Notes: generated from the sequence alone by a model not told the origin. A stretch of DNA of 64,000 nucleotides from Pseudoscleropodium purum (GCA_963969395.1 OZ017801.1:12281611-12345610), one strand, 5' to 3'; shown: positions 1-13,100, counted from the stretch's first letter. A program made the numbers and translations.

Positions 1-95
1 CAGCTTACCTGATATGCTTTAAGTGACGCAAATAGAATCCTCTTCCTTATTCACATTCAGTGCAGTACTTAAAATCAGTGTTGCTTGTTTCGCAG

Positions 96-884
96 GATCT
101 CAATATATGGCATGTAAAGCGCGGAGACAGTCAGTTCTGTGCGCCTGTAATCTTCTTATACTATCTTATAGGTAAGATTACATCCATATAGATCCTTTTT
201 ACCCACTACATTGAGTTTGAAAAAGGAGTTTCAGAAGAATTAGAGTTTTGGGTGGACCTTTTGAAAGTCATAAAAAGAATCTACCCAATGATTCAGAGAG
301 AGGTCTCTCGATGGTCATGGCGCTCATACGGAGGCCTCTCCATGAATCGTGGGGAAGGTTCTTCATATGATTCTGTCTGAAAGTTCCTGAACCAGTCTAA
401 TTTCAATTAAAATTCTGTTTTGATAGGATTGTAAACACTTGTACACATGACTGGCATGACATCATGCAATTTCTTTCAGATACAAAGGTGTACCTGGGAT
501 AATATATGGTAGGGATGAACAATACAATGTAGAGGCCTGTATGGCTGTATCTCATGACTTCTTGTTGGGATTGCTTGATATGAATCTTTTGAATACTTTT
601 TTCTTGATTCGAAATTACTTGCATTTTTAGGTTCTAATTTGTGACACATGTGGCCTTTGACAGGGGAATCTATTCCTTCTCTGGTTGTGCTTTGGGTGAT
701 GAGGGACATGCCCCCCAAATCTCGTGATAGCAGTATGAATGACCGTGTGACAGCCCAGGAAGTACTGATTGAGGATGCATTTGTGCCGGACCCCAATTAT
801 TTGTCACAATTGCTATCATCGGCAGCTGGTCGACGATATCTGCTCCTTACAAATTGTTGCAATAGTGATGTTTCTCCTTCTTGA
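96..884 (+). CDS. TOM1/THH1/TOM3-like membrane protein, 3' end of gene (two exons)
   Basis: Exon 96-171 follows an acceptor (tgtttcgcag) and ends at a gtaagatt donor. Exon 664-884 follows a gacag acceptor. The phases match: the single G at 171 completes a Gly codon with 664-665. The joined peptide has a hydrophobic segment (APVIFLYYLIGESIPSLVVL) followed by WVMRDMPPKSR, then a polar tail ending at a TGA at 882-884. Plant THH1/TOM1/TOM3 (DUF1084) multi-pass membrane proteins have a last transmembrane helix followed by a VLxxxRxxPP motif, which is the basis for the name. These proteins are tonoplast or endomembrane proteins, known as host factors for tobamovirus replication. Upstream exons lie outside the window. 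The last exon could end earlier at an internal donor (for example near 828), so the final 14 residues are uncertain. The splice logic is seen directly; the family name is inferred from a short motif. Confidence 0.5.
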
Positions 885-2424
885 AGTGAGTCGGGTTTTT
901 ACTCTTTACACAATTGCTCTCTTACTCAAATTTGACATGGTGCCCCTGTCTGTATAGGCTAGGGTTATGGGGTTATAGTAGAATTGTGACATGTGCTTAT
1001 AAGAATAGTGACATTCTTAGGCTATTTAATAGGGGGGTTTGAGTCTTCCATTTCCAGTATTAGGTATGGAGGATTACATGAAGAGCTGCATCGAGGATTA
1101 TATGCAAGGAGACATATCAAAACTATGAATTTATTTATGGAGAAGAGATACTTGAATGAGCTGCTTCTTTATTTATTAGCCAAATCATGCAATGTTCTTC
1201 ATTGATTTGGGTAATGTAGAATTAAGTGTCACTTGAATAGCATTTTCAATAGCATGATCAGTCGAATTGAGCATTTTATAAGCATAACCCCTGGTCATCT
1301 GGGAGCTCAAACGTTTTCTTTTCTTGTTCTGCAATGCCATCTTAGCTATGTAGACTCACGACATTTATTTGAAAGTTTCTGACGCATCTTTTAATATGAC
1401 AGATAGGAAATTACCAAACTCCAGACTCTCCGAATTATCTTAGACAAAGATTGCAATGCCAACGTTCCACAGATTACTGATACTGTAATAGCACACCGTA
1501 CTTGTTTCTGAAATGCTCCATAGTGAATGGAGACTCATTTGCGAGGAGCAAAGCGGCAGATCCGAAGAAATGGCATCACTGGCTTACCAAAGCTTGTGGC
1601 ATCAAATCAACCCAGTTCGGAGCTGTACTGAAGTTTTCCTAACAACAAAATTGGTACCTGACCCTGAAGGAATTGAGATCCAAGAGGGGCCCAAAGAATG
1701 TCCGCTGACATCCAGTTTCATTCTGATTGCCAGGTGCTTCTTGCACTTCTTATAGCTGGCCAAGTGAGTCTGGGTAGGAATGTGGTATTGCCAGGTTGGC
1801 TAGAAAATCACTTAATATGTGGTGCTGTCTAAATGCACCACCAATGTGGAGCTTCTCCACCGGCCCTTCGTATATTTATTGGTGATGAAGAAGTCCTCAA
1901 TCGTTGTTGGTGTGATATATTGTACATCTCATCGGAGGTGCTTCTTTGGTGATCTCTGAGAAATGTATTCCAAAGAGTTTCGATCATATTAAATGCTCGA
2001 TGTGGTACCTTAGTGCTACTCTTTGAAGTTTTTCTTCCGCTTGTGTTTATCTGTTTCCTCAGTTATGACTTCGAATTCATCATCTTGAGTTCATTGCTTA
2101 TTGTAGTTTCCAGTCGTCAAATCTCGCCTTATGGCTCGATACTATCGTCTCTGATCCAAAGCGCTTATTCTACTTCCCGTGGGTCTCGCGGTGCGTGGTT
2201 CGTCCACATGCAGTGCACTAAAGTTCGTAACTGGATTAAACAACTCTAGTGTTGTGGTGCAGATTTTAATTTTATACCTGCCAGCAAACTCTTGAAGCGC
2301 TGCGCAAGTGAATTTGGTAAACGACACATGCCATAACCTTGGTGGACTCTTGCAAATCGTATGTGAAATTGAGAGAAATTGTTTGCCTGCTCTCAAGAAA
2401 AGCCCAAACGAATATCTTTAGTGC
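885..2424. other. No gene recognised; 3' flank of the TOM1/THH1-like gene
   Basis: Only short unrelated open frames occur here, the longest near 80 codons (1513-1755), and none shows a recognisable motif or a phase-compatible splice partner. The first few hundred bases are probably 3' untranslated sequence of the upstream gene. The right boundary is where the dispersed repeat M begins. Confidence 0.4.
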
Positions 2425-5115
2425 ATATCTTCTTCGTCCAGCTTGTCAGTCACCTCATTTGTATAACACATTCTAGGTCTGCAGTCATATAAGAAATACA
2501 GAAAGGGAGCATCTTTCTGAAGTGCAGAATGGAGACTGAAATCTGAACAACAGAGCTCAATTTTCAACCAGGATTGAATTTGTGACTGCAAGCCGTAAGA
2601 GAAGTAACTCGATTACAGAGTGGCTCCATTAGGTTTGAAATCATCTGAGGCATCTTCTTGTGTAATCACCCAGCTTTGATCAAGGCCATCATAGAACAAG
2701 CCGCTAGACATGGACGTCAGTAAAAGGTTCCTGAAGGATAGCTCGAGTTCAGTTACAAGCGGTCACAAAAGGCAGTGCTAACGGGCCAAGGATTACATAG
2801 CAAGAGCAGTTCAGAACTCAGAAGCAGTGGTGGGATTGAACGAGGGTGGTGGAAGAATCAGAGGAGGACGCCTACCTCTACCTCCAACTTTGGCAGTTCG
2901 CTGAATTTACATTATTCACGGTCCGTTTTTTTGGAAGTTCCAGGATTGACAGGTTAGATAATCTGTTGATATTAGAGGTCTTTACACGAGTTGGTTCTGA
3001 GCGTAAAAAGCCAAATTGAGCTAATTTTGCGAAAGGCCCTCAAAACAACCACAACATTGCTTCCAATGTCGTGAACAATTCAAGCTTGTTTGAACTTTGA
3101 GCCTTCATCAGCCTAAGTTTCGTGAGACTTTTGCACTACCAAGAGTCTCTAGAGCAGTACTGAACTTTACACAGTTGGAGTTGACAATGCATGGGAACAT
3201 TGGCTTGTGGTATGGCTCTTGACGAAGGGGCCATGACCAAGGGAATTCACTATCCTGACTCTTAGTCAATAGTATACATATCCCTAAATTATATTAAATG
3301 TTACAATGTTTTTGTTTTTTTTGACAATTGCATCCTATTTCTCAAGTAATCTTTTGTTTAAACTGTCTTTGCGAATCTTGCCTCTCCTGAAACAGCAAGG
3401 GCATATACGGATGTCAGGATGTGTCCCATTGGGAGGCTTAAATCCACTCATATCCTCATAATCAGATTCTCACTGATTCACAAGCGGGGGATATGAACCA
3501 TGAGTAAAGAAAACAATAAGAAAAATAATGTAGCACACAATGAAATATTGCAACTGGATTGAACATCTCCCTCACCTCAAACATGTGCAATGGAGCAGGC
3601 CGAACACATATGAATCAAATAAATTGTTCCTGAGTGAGCCAACGATCTGAGTCACACGGATGGCTGAGAGAGGCAAAAGGCATTAGTGCCCTCTTAGTAA
3701 TGAGCATCAGGTCCTTGAGAGCTTAAAATGAAGGTGATGCCTAGTTGCAACCCTCGCAGTCATCGATGGGGATCGAATCGCTGACAATCAAGGTCCTGGA
3801 CATCCCACCACATTCTCTCTCATATCAGCGTTAGTATCAGCTTGCACAAGCCATGTATGGCGGAGCACAATGCCGCAGCTACTCTACGATGTTGTCCACT
3901 CTAGAAAAAGAATGAAACTGAAATGGGGGGAGCTACCAGAGGTGCTTCCAGGGGAGCGAGCTGCAACATGAGTTTGCGACAGACAGTCTCAGTGGATGAG
4001 AACGTCGATAACAAGGTTTGTTATGAGCACTCCCCGAGTGGACTGTGTCTCACCCTCCCAACACACTTGCCATTAAGAAGAATGAGTGAGTTTATTGGAG
4101 GGCAGAAAGCCTGGAGAGCATGAGTGCCAAGCTCCAGTTTGTTCCGAATGTAGAAAATATTTCAAAGCTGTTGGAACTTGGAGCCTTCTCCAACCTAAGT
4201 TCATTGTACGCAATGGGAGATGATCAACGAATGAGAACATTGGTCTCTGGTCACGGCTCTTGGCGAAGGGGCCATGACCAAGAGAAGTATCCATCCTGGC
4301 TCTTAGTCGCTAGTGTTACATATCCCTCATGATAAATGCGACCGTGGTAGTTTTGAACTGCTTCTCAAGTAATGAGAACACGTGAATCTACTGATAAATA
4401 TGAACACGTGAATCTTGTCCTCTCCTGAAACTGCAAGGGCGTGTACTGAAGTCAGGAAGGAAGCGTCTCGCTGAGAGGCTTAGATAAACTCATTTTCTCA
4501 TAATCATATTCTCACTGATTCATTAGCAGGGATATGAACCATGAGTACAGAAAACAATAAGAAAAACAATATAGCATACAATGGAATGCAAATGTTGCAA
4601 ATGGATTGAACATCTCCCTCACCTCAAACAGGTGCAATGGAGCAGGCCAAACAAGTACTCCGTATCAAGCAAATTGTTTCTGACTGAATCAACGATCCTG
4701 AGGCCTCTGTTGGCTGAGTGATACGCATCTAAGGAATGGACAGCACAGCCTTGGGAGCTTGCAATGCAAATTGTTCGATGCGTACGTATCTCTCAGCCAA
4801 CCAGAGGGATCAAAACGCTGACAATGAAGGCCCTCGACATCAGTTGCGCAAGACAGCATTGGTATCAAGCAATGCCAAAGCTAAGTTACTCTACAATCTT
4901 ATCACCTCTATCAAAGAAGGGAACTGCAATGAGGAGAGCTACCAGAGTAGATCGATAGCTGCGACGTAGAAAGCCTGCAGGGGACTGAGAATGTCAGCAA
5001 CCATGAATGTCGTTTATAAGCACTCCTGGGTGTGAACTTCTTCAATTCACACTGCAATTTTGAAGGATGAGTGAGTACTGGACACAAGACAAGGTGAGTG
5101 GTGGCCCAGGAGCGG
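2425..5115. repeat. Dispersed repeat family M, composite copy 1
   Basis: This stretch recurs at 5988-7218, 24140-26108 and 27970-28640. Landmarks in order are: a cgtccagctt start; a unit containing ggattacatagcaagagcag (2785-2960); a gagccttcatcagcctaagt segment; and a unit beginning near tcctgaaactgcaagggc and including gggatatgaaccatgagta. The last unit is present twice in this copy, at about 3380-4290 and 4410-5110, so the copy carries an internal tandem duplication. Short open frames inside are not conserved between copies, except one noted at 6740. No reverse transcriptase, transposase or terminal repeat was recognised. It may be a non-autonomous retroelement or an old segmental duplicate. 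Confidence 0.75.
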
Positions 5116-5486
5116 ACTGAGATCCTACAACAAAACACGACCAAAACGAGTGATGAGACAAGAGACGAGAGACAACTTCTTGCTACCTGAAACCTGAGAG
5201 TGAAGTAGCTAGAGCTCCCTTTTTATGGTGAGCCAGCAGCTTTGTCGTTGGACCCCACCCTCCTGCTTTCCAGCTTCTGGGACGGTCTTTGGACGGACCA
5301 TCCTCCATTTTCTGCATGATAGTTTACACCATTTACCGCTACTGTGCAAAAGAAAAAAAAAAGACAGCCTCCCACTCGTCGTTTCTTTTATATTATTATT
5401 GGTTTTGCTCCTGGGGCTACTTTGAGAATCTGCCTCACCACCAAACATCTCAGTGCGGCCTTTGATGAATCCAGATTCGGCTAGAT

Positions 5487-5975
5487 GCCTTTTGTTGGTA
5501 GGTTGTTACAAATCTACAATTTATAGATTTAAGTTCGTAGAGGACATACATGTTCGAGACTCTCCCCCCTTGGAGACCGAATGTTCATTTTTATCTGAGA
5601 GGGGTGGACTTCCAGACTCGCTTCCGTGCACTTAAAATCGGCCAATCTTGCATTAAAAACATGTGGGAAAATCGGAATTTTTCCATGGAAATGTGCAACA
5701 CTTGCAAGAGGAGAAAAGGAATTCTTGGCAGGTAAAATTTTCAGTGGGCTTGTGAACATGGGAGGTAACGTTTCTGACTTCCGGAGAACTAGATTTAACA
5801 TTCATTTGGCCTTTTGTTGGTAGGGTGCACTAAACTACATATTGTACAGTACATTTATGTTCAGTGTGGAGTGTGGACATGTTAGAGCTAGCATCTCCTC
5901 CCTTTTAGTCCAAATGTTCATTTTTTGATTTATTAAGAGAAAGAAGGGTGGACTTCCATGCACCTAGAATCAGTC
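5487..5975. repeat. Pair of direct repeats of about 150 bases with short spacer
   Basis: Copy one at about 5487-5640 and copy two at about 5808-5975 share ccttttgttggtagg, a diverged middle, then aatgttcattttt and gggtggacttcca followed by a gcac-ttaaaatc-type end. The spacer is about 170 bases. The layout of short direct repeats around a tiny interior resembles a TRIM element, but no primer-binding site or polypurine tract was identified. A local duplication is equally possible. Confidence 0.5.
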
Positions 5976-5987
5976 AAAAACAAAATA

Positions 5988-7218
5988 TCAAGGGCCAAGG
6001 ATTACATAGCAAGAGCAGTTCAGAACTCAGAAGCAGTGGTGGGATTGAACGAGGGTGGTCACAGAATAAGAGGAGGACGCCTACCTCCACCTCCAACTTC
6101 GGCAGTTCGCTGAATTTACATTATTCACCCATTTTTTTTCAAGATCTTTGAGCCTTCATCAGCCTAAGTTTAGTGAGATTTTTTGAACTACCAAGAGTCT
6201 CTAGAGCGGTACTGGACTTTACACTGTAGGAGAAGACAATGCATGGGCTTGTGGTATGGCTCTTGACAAAGGGGTCGTGGCCAAGGGAATTCCCTATCCT
6301 GACTCTTAGTCAATAGTATAACATATCCCTAAATAATGTGAAATGTTAAAATGATTTTCTTTTTTTGACAATTCCATCCTATTTCTTAAGTAATCTACTG
6401 TGTAAAATGTGTAAGCGCATCTGGTCCTCTTCTGAAACTGCAATGGAGCAGGCCGAACACGTATCAATTAAACAAATTGTTCCTGAGTGAGCCAACGATC
6501 TGAGCCACGTGGATGGCTGAGAGAGAGGCAAAAGGCATTAGTGCCCTCTAAGGAATGAGCCTCATGCCCTTGAGAGCTTGGAATGAAGGTGATGCCTAGT
6601 CGCCACGTCTCCTCAGCCAAACATGCGGATCAAAACGCTGACAATGAAGGCCCTCGACATGAGTTGAGGAAGATCACATTAATTCTCTTCTCATATCGGC
6701 ATTGGTATCACGACAGCTTGCACTGCAGGTCATGCCAAGTTGTTAGATGAGTCTCCCATCTACAACCAGAGGGATCAAAACGCTGACCATGAAGGCCCTC
6801 GACATCACTTGAGCAAGACAGCATTGGCATCAAGCAATGCCAAAGCTATGTTACTCTACAATCCTGTCACCTCTGTCGATCACAGAATGGAACTGAAAAT
6901 GGGGAGAGCTACCATAGTAGGTCGCTGCGACGTGGAAAGCCTAGGAAAGGAATGAGAATGTCGTCCACCAGGGATCCATCGTTTATAAGCATTCCCAGTT
7001 GTGACTCGTTCAATTCAGACTGTAGTTGACACTGCTTTTACTGATTTTTACATGAATTATTCACACTAATTTTAACTGCTTAGTAATTAAAAATGGAGTC
7101 TTAAAGCATCTGCAGGCTTGCTTTAAACAGATGATCTCGACTGTGGGAGATCCCAATCTCGTGGTGTTGTTTACCGAGCCCCTGCCCTTTTTTTCTTCTG
7201 CTCTCTGTCAACCTATCG
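5988..7218. repeat. Dispersed repeat family M, copy 2
   Basis: The copy starts at gggccaaggattacatagca, as at 2785, and ends near the cttctgctctctgtcaacct segment shared with 26108. From about 6721 to 7025 it is base-for-base identical, as far as I can read, to 25664-25961, including a 71-codon open frame (6740-6955 and 25673-25888). Neighbouring parts of the same repeat differ by substitutions and indels. After 7030 this copy has about 55 extra bases relative to the other. The frame resembles no family I know and I do not annotate it as a gene. Confidence 0.75.
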
Positions 7219-7310
7219 ATCAGCAGCCGGAGTGAACTGACCCCCTCGCTCGTCCCCTCTGGAAAACGCTGAAATTTTTCTATTTTTCCACGCTGAATTT
7301 TTCGGAAGGC

Positions 7311-7365
7311 TGAATCCCTGGCCTTAAATTGGTAGGGGCAAAGCCAGGTTCAAATCCTGCTAGGG
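7311..7365 (+). repeat. tRNA-like RNA polymerase III promoter remnant (possible SINE head)
   Basis: An A-box-like stretch (tggccttaaattggtaggg, 7319-7337) resembles a tRNA D-arm. A good B-box (ggttcaaatcc, 7347-7357) resembles a T-arm and is followed by ctgc. The boxes are closer than in a functional tRNA and no anticodon arm fits between them, so this is a tRNA-derived remnant and not a tRNA gene. A 159-codon minus-strand open frame covering it (7280-7759) contains typical translated-repeat residues and is not supported as a gene. Confidence 0.4.
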
Positions 7366-8125
7366 ATAATGCTACATAAACACTTTTTAAGCAAAACAAA
7401 GCCAATTCAAGAATCAAGAAAAAAACCAAAAAAATATTACAACCGGCCAGATTTTCAACCTCAAGGAAAATTTCCGATTGGAATTGGACCATGGCGGCAA
7501 TGCCACTGGCTGAAATAATATATTCTAGGAAATTGACCCACAAACTTTGGAACCTCCCGGCATACTTTGGAACCTCCCGGCATACTTTTGGCAAATTAAA
7601 AAAAAACCAGGGTGGATGAAACTTTGACGAAAATCCACTATTTGACCCACAGAACTCCCCGGACTCTGGCCCGGAGTTGTCACCTTCTCCGTTTTCTATG
7701 AAACTCCAGAGTCTCTTTTCCCTCTTTCCTGTTTGTTGCACGAGCATGCTCTTCCTCACATATCCGTGAACTCTTATTCTTCATCATTTCTCGGAGCAAG
7801 ATTCCACAATTCGCCGCATGAGTGGAAAGATTTTGTGAATCTTGATTATCAGGTAAAGGAAAGATTTGCGTGTCCTAGCCTCCCACCTGGGCTTACTTGA
7901 CGCTGAGCTTGACGTTAAGTAATGCCTCTGTGAATAAATATACAACTATCGTGATACTTTTATTCGAAGCTGCAATTACTGAATGTTATCATTCCACTTA
8001 CAACGGGTGGCATGATGTGCAGGGCCGCGAGACACATTCAATGCTCAGCAGAACAGGAAACGGAACCCCCTCTGATCCCTCTATCCATCCATCCATCCAA
8101 GGCGGGGCAAGAAGTTCACACTGGC

Positions 8126-10024
8126 CGTCCCATTGACCCTTGCCTTGGCTACCCCAGGTTGTTGTTGCCTACCTTGGGCTGTTAACTCCTTAAAAGGACT
8201 TGATCCATTGTGAAATGGTCAAACATCTTATTTGAGCTAATTTTAGCCTTTTCAACAGTGTTCAAACAATAGTCTGGTATTTTTACTTCTTGAAATTCTA
8301 AATTCTATATTACTTTGAGAAATTATTATTTGTTTCATGAAAATTTCTAATTGCTATCATTTCTGTTGCAAAAAATGAACATAAATGAGTAAAAATAGAA
8401 AAAACAATTCAAATTATTTGAAATTTTTTCCGGGAGGTAAAAGTAGCAATGGAGATTAGCATGAAAAAATTTCAATTGTTTATTTTATTTTTTGCATCCA
8501 AAATAGCTACACATCAAACACCTTGAAGTCAAATTTGACTATCAAACCAAATTTATCCTTTTCTTTAATTGAAATACCAATTTTTTTTTTGTATTTTTTG
8601 CTAGTAGAAAAATAAACTTTCTATTTATTTTGTATTTTTTTCAATAATTTTGAAGGAAAAATAAAATTATTGTGATTTTTCAAAGCTAAAGGTGGAAATA
8701 AAATGATATCAATTACAATATATATTAGAATAATCTATAATTTTTACTGTAAATGAAGAGTGGAATGAGAAACACAACTTTATAATTTAAATTCAAAATA
8801 TATATATTTCTTTTTAAAAGAAGAATGAAAAGCACACTATATTGTGTTATTTGGATTTTTAACACAGGGAGCTTTCAACTGCAATAACTCTTCCAATTTT
8901 TGACATTTCACAAAAATTTAAAATGGAATAGAAACAAAACTTGTCAAGATTTGTTTTCTTAAATGAAATCAAATTCCAAAATAGTAATTTTAAAAGTTAT
9001 AATTGAAGTTGCCCAAGGTGCATCCACTTTTGGGATACCTATGCTTTTAAGGGTTAATTCTTGACCTTGGGAGTTGTTAATTCCTTCCCACAAAAGAATA
9101 TTTTCCACACCAAGTTAAAATGGGTATCCCAAAATGCGCCATTGACCCAAAACTAGCATCACCAACCTTGGGAGATTTCCATCTCAATTTGTACCTATGT
9201 GGAAGAAATGATTTCAAAATATCTATAAAAAAACAATTTGAGCCTTCATAACTTTTGTAAATGATATCCAAATGTTGCATTTTTTTTGTGCGTTGGAACC
9301 TTCTTTCACTTACCAACAAGAAAATACGAAAATTCGATCGGCCTATTAGGCACAATAGCAAAAAGTGGCATTTGGGGGTACCTATTTTAGGCCATTGTCG
9401 CCCCTACCACTAAACAAAGCCATTGAAAAAGGAAAAAGGAAACAATACTTTAGCTCCTCAATATTGTAGATGGGAATTTTTGGAGGCCACTAAATGGGGC
9501 TCCTCATCTAAGTCATGGAAGTTCTTCTTGAAACAATCAAGCAAATTTATTGGTTGCATCTTTTCAAAAGCATTAGAGTTAATTAATCATAAAGTGAACC
9601 CTAATTTGTGCAAGAGTTTTCAATAGAAGGTTTAACTAAGAATAGTATAAATGAAATACAACACCAAAATCCATCACATCCAAGTTTGGATGCTTCAAAG
9701 AATTTTATCTTGTATTTTTGTCAAACTCTAGCTCATAGTCTTTTATTGCACAAAATTTATGATTAACTCTATTATACTTAGCTATTTCAAGAGAACTAGA
9801 AGAATGAAAAACATTGAGTGTGGAAAGAGTCATTTCCAATGCCTTGGAATCCAAATATTCAAGAACAACTTTCTATTGGATTAATAATTCACGCATCAAT
9901 TGGAAAGCAACTTAAATTTTGGCATTTGAATGGTTGATTCAACATCCTATTTTAGGTCATCCTAAATGTATTTTGGAATTTGTCCTAGTGAAAGTCAATG
10001 AAAATAAACCGCTTCAAAAGCTAG
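8126..10024 (+). repeat. Dispersed repeat family C, copy 1 (interrupted)
   Basis: It shares cccattg-cccttg-cttggctacc, cacaccaagttaaaatgg, aatactttagctcct and ttattggttgcatcttttca in the same order with 28660-29870, and its first part with 26262-26560. It is interrupted at 8182-9057 by an inserted element with TTAA on both sides. It ends at about 10024, where a second TTAA-bounded element begins. No coding capacity is evident. Confidence 0.75.
8186..9053. mobile_element. TTAA-flanked non-autonomous element inserted in family C
   Basis: TTAA at 8182-8185 and 9054-9057 bracket 868 bases. The ends are ctccttaaaagga and, read inward on the other strand, cccttaaaagcat, a short imperfect inverted repeat. 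The paralogous family C copies at about 28858 and 26468 run through the same point without the insert (ggttgttcattcttt and ggctgttcttttctt), which shows the insertion directly. The interior is AT-rich with no open frame of note. A TTAA target duplication is typical of piggyBac; Kolobok elements also use TTAA. Confidence 0.65.
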
Positions 10025-10028
10025 TTAA

Positions 10029-10190
10029 TTCCTAAAGGACCAAATGGCATTTTTTTGGCACCATAGCAATTTTGGGCAATTCACTATGAATAAATGTTTA
10101 ATTTATTTTTTCTTCAAAATTTTCACACATGTGCCAAGGAGTAGCTTCAAGGCCCAACAATCTTCATAACTTTTGACTAAATCATCACTT
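10029..10190. mobile_element. Truncated TTAA-bounded element
   Basis: TTAA at 10025-10028 is followed by ttcctaaaggaccaaatggc, an end resembling 58552-58575. The interior shares agtagctt-aaggcccaa-aat and cttcataacttttga with about 58672-58705. The other family C copy (29866) reads agctagttaaaagac at the same point, so this is an insertion site. The right end is lost: at about 10190 the sequence changes to tcacctcaaacatgtgcaat, a piece of family M. Confidence 0.5.
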
Positions 10191-13100
10191 TCACCTCAAA
10201 CATGTGCAATAGAGAGCCAACAACTTGATCATTAGATCCCACCTACATGCTCTACAACAAGTGAGATGGTCTTTTATCATTTCTTTCATAAGAACATCAC
10301 CACCATTTTATAGGAAATGTGACTCAACAAACAGATGTGTAGTGTGGACTTTGTTGATGTAGACCTAGTACTCTCTTGCTCTTCCTGGCATGACACTACA
10401 ACATGTTTGTTTTTCAACTATTGTTCATGCACAATAAGATGGTGTTGGTTCAAGTTGTTTAGACACATTGCTACAACAAAAGAAACTAGCAATTATTCCT
10501 TGAGATCTCCTAGAATTGCAACTCAATGTAGTATAAAGATGGCACAAAAAGATGGCGTACCCAAAGATGTTTTCAAGTGGCCTAGCCTAAATTTCCTTGT
10601 CTTTGAGTCCACAAAAGGGGCTCACATGACTCCTGGGCTTAGTAACCACCATTGTCATGTTGTAAATGTAAGCATTCTATAAATCTCTCTCTCTAGAGAG
10701 AGAGAGAGAGACATATACATGTAATTATATAATTAGGTGAATTTTGATTATCCTAATATAGTAAAGGAGATGACATCATTTGAAGTGACTTTATGGTGAT
10801 ACCTTCACAACGTTGTGACAAGCAAACTGTAATGAAAAGGGTATATTCAAAAGCTTAATTGATTTTGATGTTGTTTTTCTTCATTTTTCACTTTACATTG
10901 TTTTGTGTCAAAATGGAGGGTTTTTTCAAAGTTTTCTTTGAAGGTGTATAAGGCCAAGGCTAGGGCCAAGTCGAATGTTTGCAAAGACGCAAAAAAGTTT
11001 ATGTGGGATTATATAGATTACCTAGTTGGATTAAATTTTTAGACTTTTTGGAGTATATATTTGTGTGTGTCATTACAATTTTTGATAAGATATTTGATTG
11101 GTTGTGTTTCAATTTTGGTGATTTTGGAGTAGTATACTAGTATTTTAACTATTTGAGGGTCATCTTTTTGTAGCTTGTTTTTAAATGTTTGATAGGATGA
11201 TGTAATTGATTTATCAAACTAATGAATATGTACCAAGTTGGAGTGGCATTTGTGTGGAATCTATTAGTTGGTAATTAAAATTAGTTGCTTACATGTAGTT
11301 CATGTTTGGTAGTTGATGCTCAAATTAGTAAGAGTCCTAGGGATGGAGATGCTCGTTGGGTGATTAGATGTCCAAGTTGGATTTTAAGATAAGCCAACTA
11401 GGACCCAGGGGATGCACTTAGTTCTACTACAATTGATCACGTGCAAACAAAACATACAACCTCCATATACTTTTTGAAATATAAATAAAAATAAATAAAA
11501 ATATCTAAATAAATTTTCTTACTTTGAAAGTTTAGGCTATGAATTATTGATGTTTTTCTTTGTTAATAATAATTAGTTACAAATTTTTGAAGTAAAAAGA
11601 TACATTGTAGAAAAGGAAAACATCTTTCACACCCCTACATTATATAAGAAAAAATTGTCTAAAAAATGAACAAAATTTTTCTAAAAATAATTCTCTATTG
11701 AAAGCTCTTTATGAGTTGGATATTAGTGCAATGGTCATCTAAATGTGTTCTCTATAAATATTTGAATTGAAAAATATGCCATTTCAGTTCATTTTCAACT
11801 TCTTCTAGAAATCATTTAATATTTTATTTGAGTTGGAAATTTTGGCAATAGAAACCTATAGTCATTATCAAACAATGCTCAAAATTTTAGGTTGAATTTA
11901 TAGTTTATTAGAAACCACTTGTTCACACATCGCTAACTAAATAAATGGGAGTGCACCCCCAAAAAATTAGGAAGTTCATATCAATAGTTATTTGGTGGTT
12001 GGGTAGTTTTTTCTAAGTTGATAATTGCCAATTCTAGTCTCTATTAGGTTGGAATTCCCAAGTTGGAAATTATCCATTGTTGAATGTGTCCAATACAAGT
12101 CCCAATCAATTGTGTTGTGTAATTTGTTTTCTAGTTTGTATGTGTAAGACTTGTAGTTATGTGAGTATTGCGATAGAGTTTGAGAATTCCAAGTTAGTAT
12201 TAAAACTATAAGTAAAAGTGTGGGTCGATGAAGATGAGATGTGTATTCAAGTTGAGATGCTATATACTAAGAGAGAGCCTAGTTGGATATGTTTGCAATG
12301 AATAAATTGTATCAGTGATTTGATCACCAATTTGGGAATTAATATATAAAAATATTCTTAACCAAATTGGTGTATTGTGATGGATGTGCGACGTGATTGT
12401 ACATTTGAAGTTTTGTATAATTTAGAAATTATGTGATATGAATTCTGATTTTGTAAATTGATGAAATTTGTATGCTACTGTGAGCTCCCAATTTATCACT
12501 TGGGACTCATAGATTTTTTTTAAACTGCAATTTAAAATAGATAAAAGTATACAAAAAAACATAAAAAGAGTGTAGAACTGAAATAGGGTTGTAACATACC
12601 CATTATAGTATTTGGTTTAGTTTTGATTGTATATATAGAACTCCCCTCAAACCAACTTGGGAATAGTAAGAGAATCACAAGATAGTTGGTTTTGTAGGTT
12701 TTGAATTACACAGCCCCTTAAGGGCTAAATCCCACTATGAATGTGGCAATTCATGGCTAAGATGGTCCAAGGGATCCATAGTGAGGTCAATAGATCGGGT
12801 CCTAGAATTAGGTTTTGAATTCCTCATTAGAAGGACAAATTCCTAAAAAAACCCTAATTGTTAGTATGTAGGTGCTACAACCGAAGTATAGAGCTGTGGA
12901 GGAATCTACTATCCAAAAATGGTGTTCTAGGGTAAATACTATACTAGGAGTCCAACGGCAAAGTCAATTTTCCAAGATTCCCGCACCATCAATGATTTAA
13001 AGAGATACTGTTTTGGATCTCCACGAACCAAGTGTACCAAGGACAAAGCGGACCTGCACGCCTCCCATGAGACTCCCTAAGAGGTCTCATGGAAATTCCT

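Noticed and set aside
2425..7218. Family M as an LTR retrotransposon
   Set aside because: No paired long terminal repeats, primer-binding site or reverse transcriptase, integrase or gag motifs could be seen.
7280..7759. 159-codon minus-strand open frame, the longest intronless frame outside the FRO gene
   Set aside because: It covers the tRNA-like remnant and a duplicated short phrase (tttggaacctcccggcatac twice), with no domain. It reads as a repeat translation.
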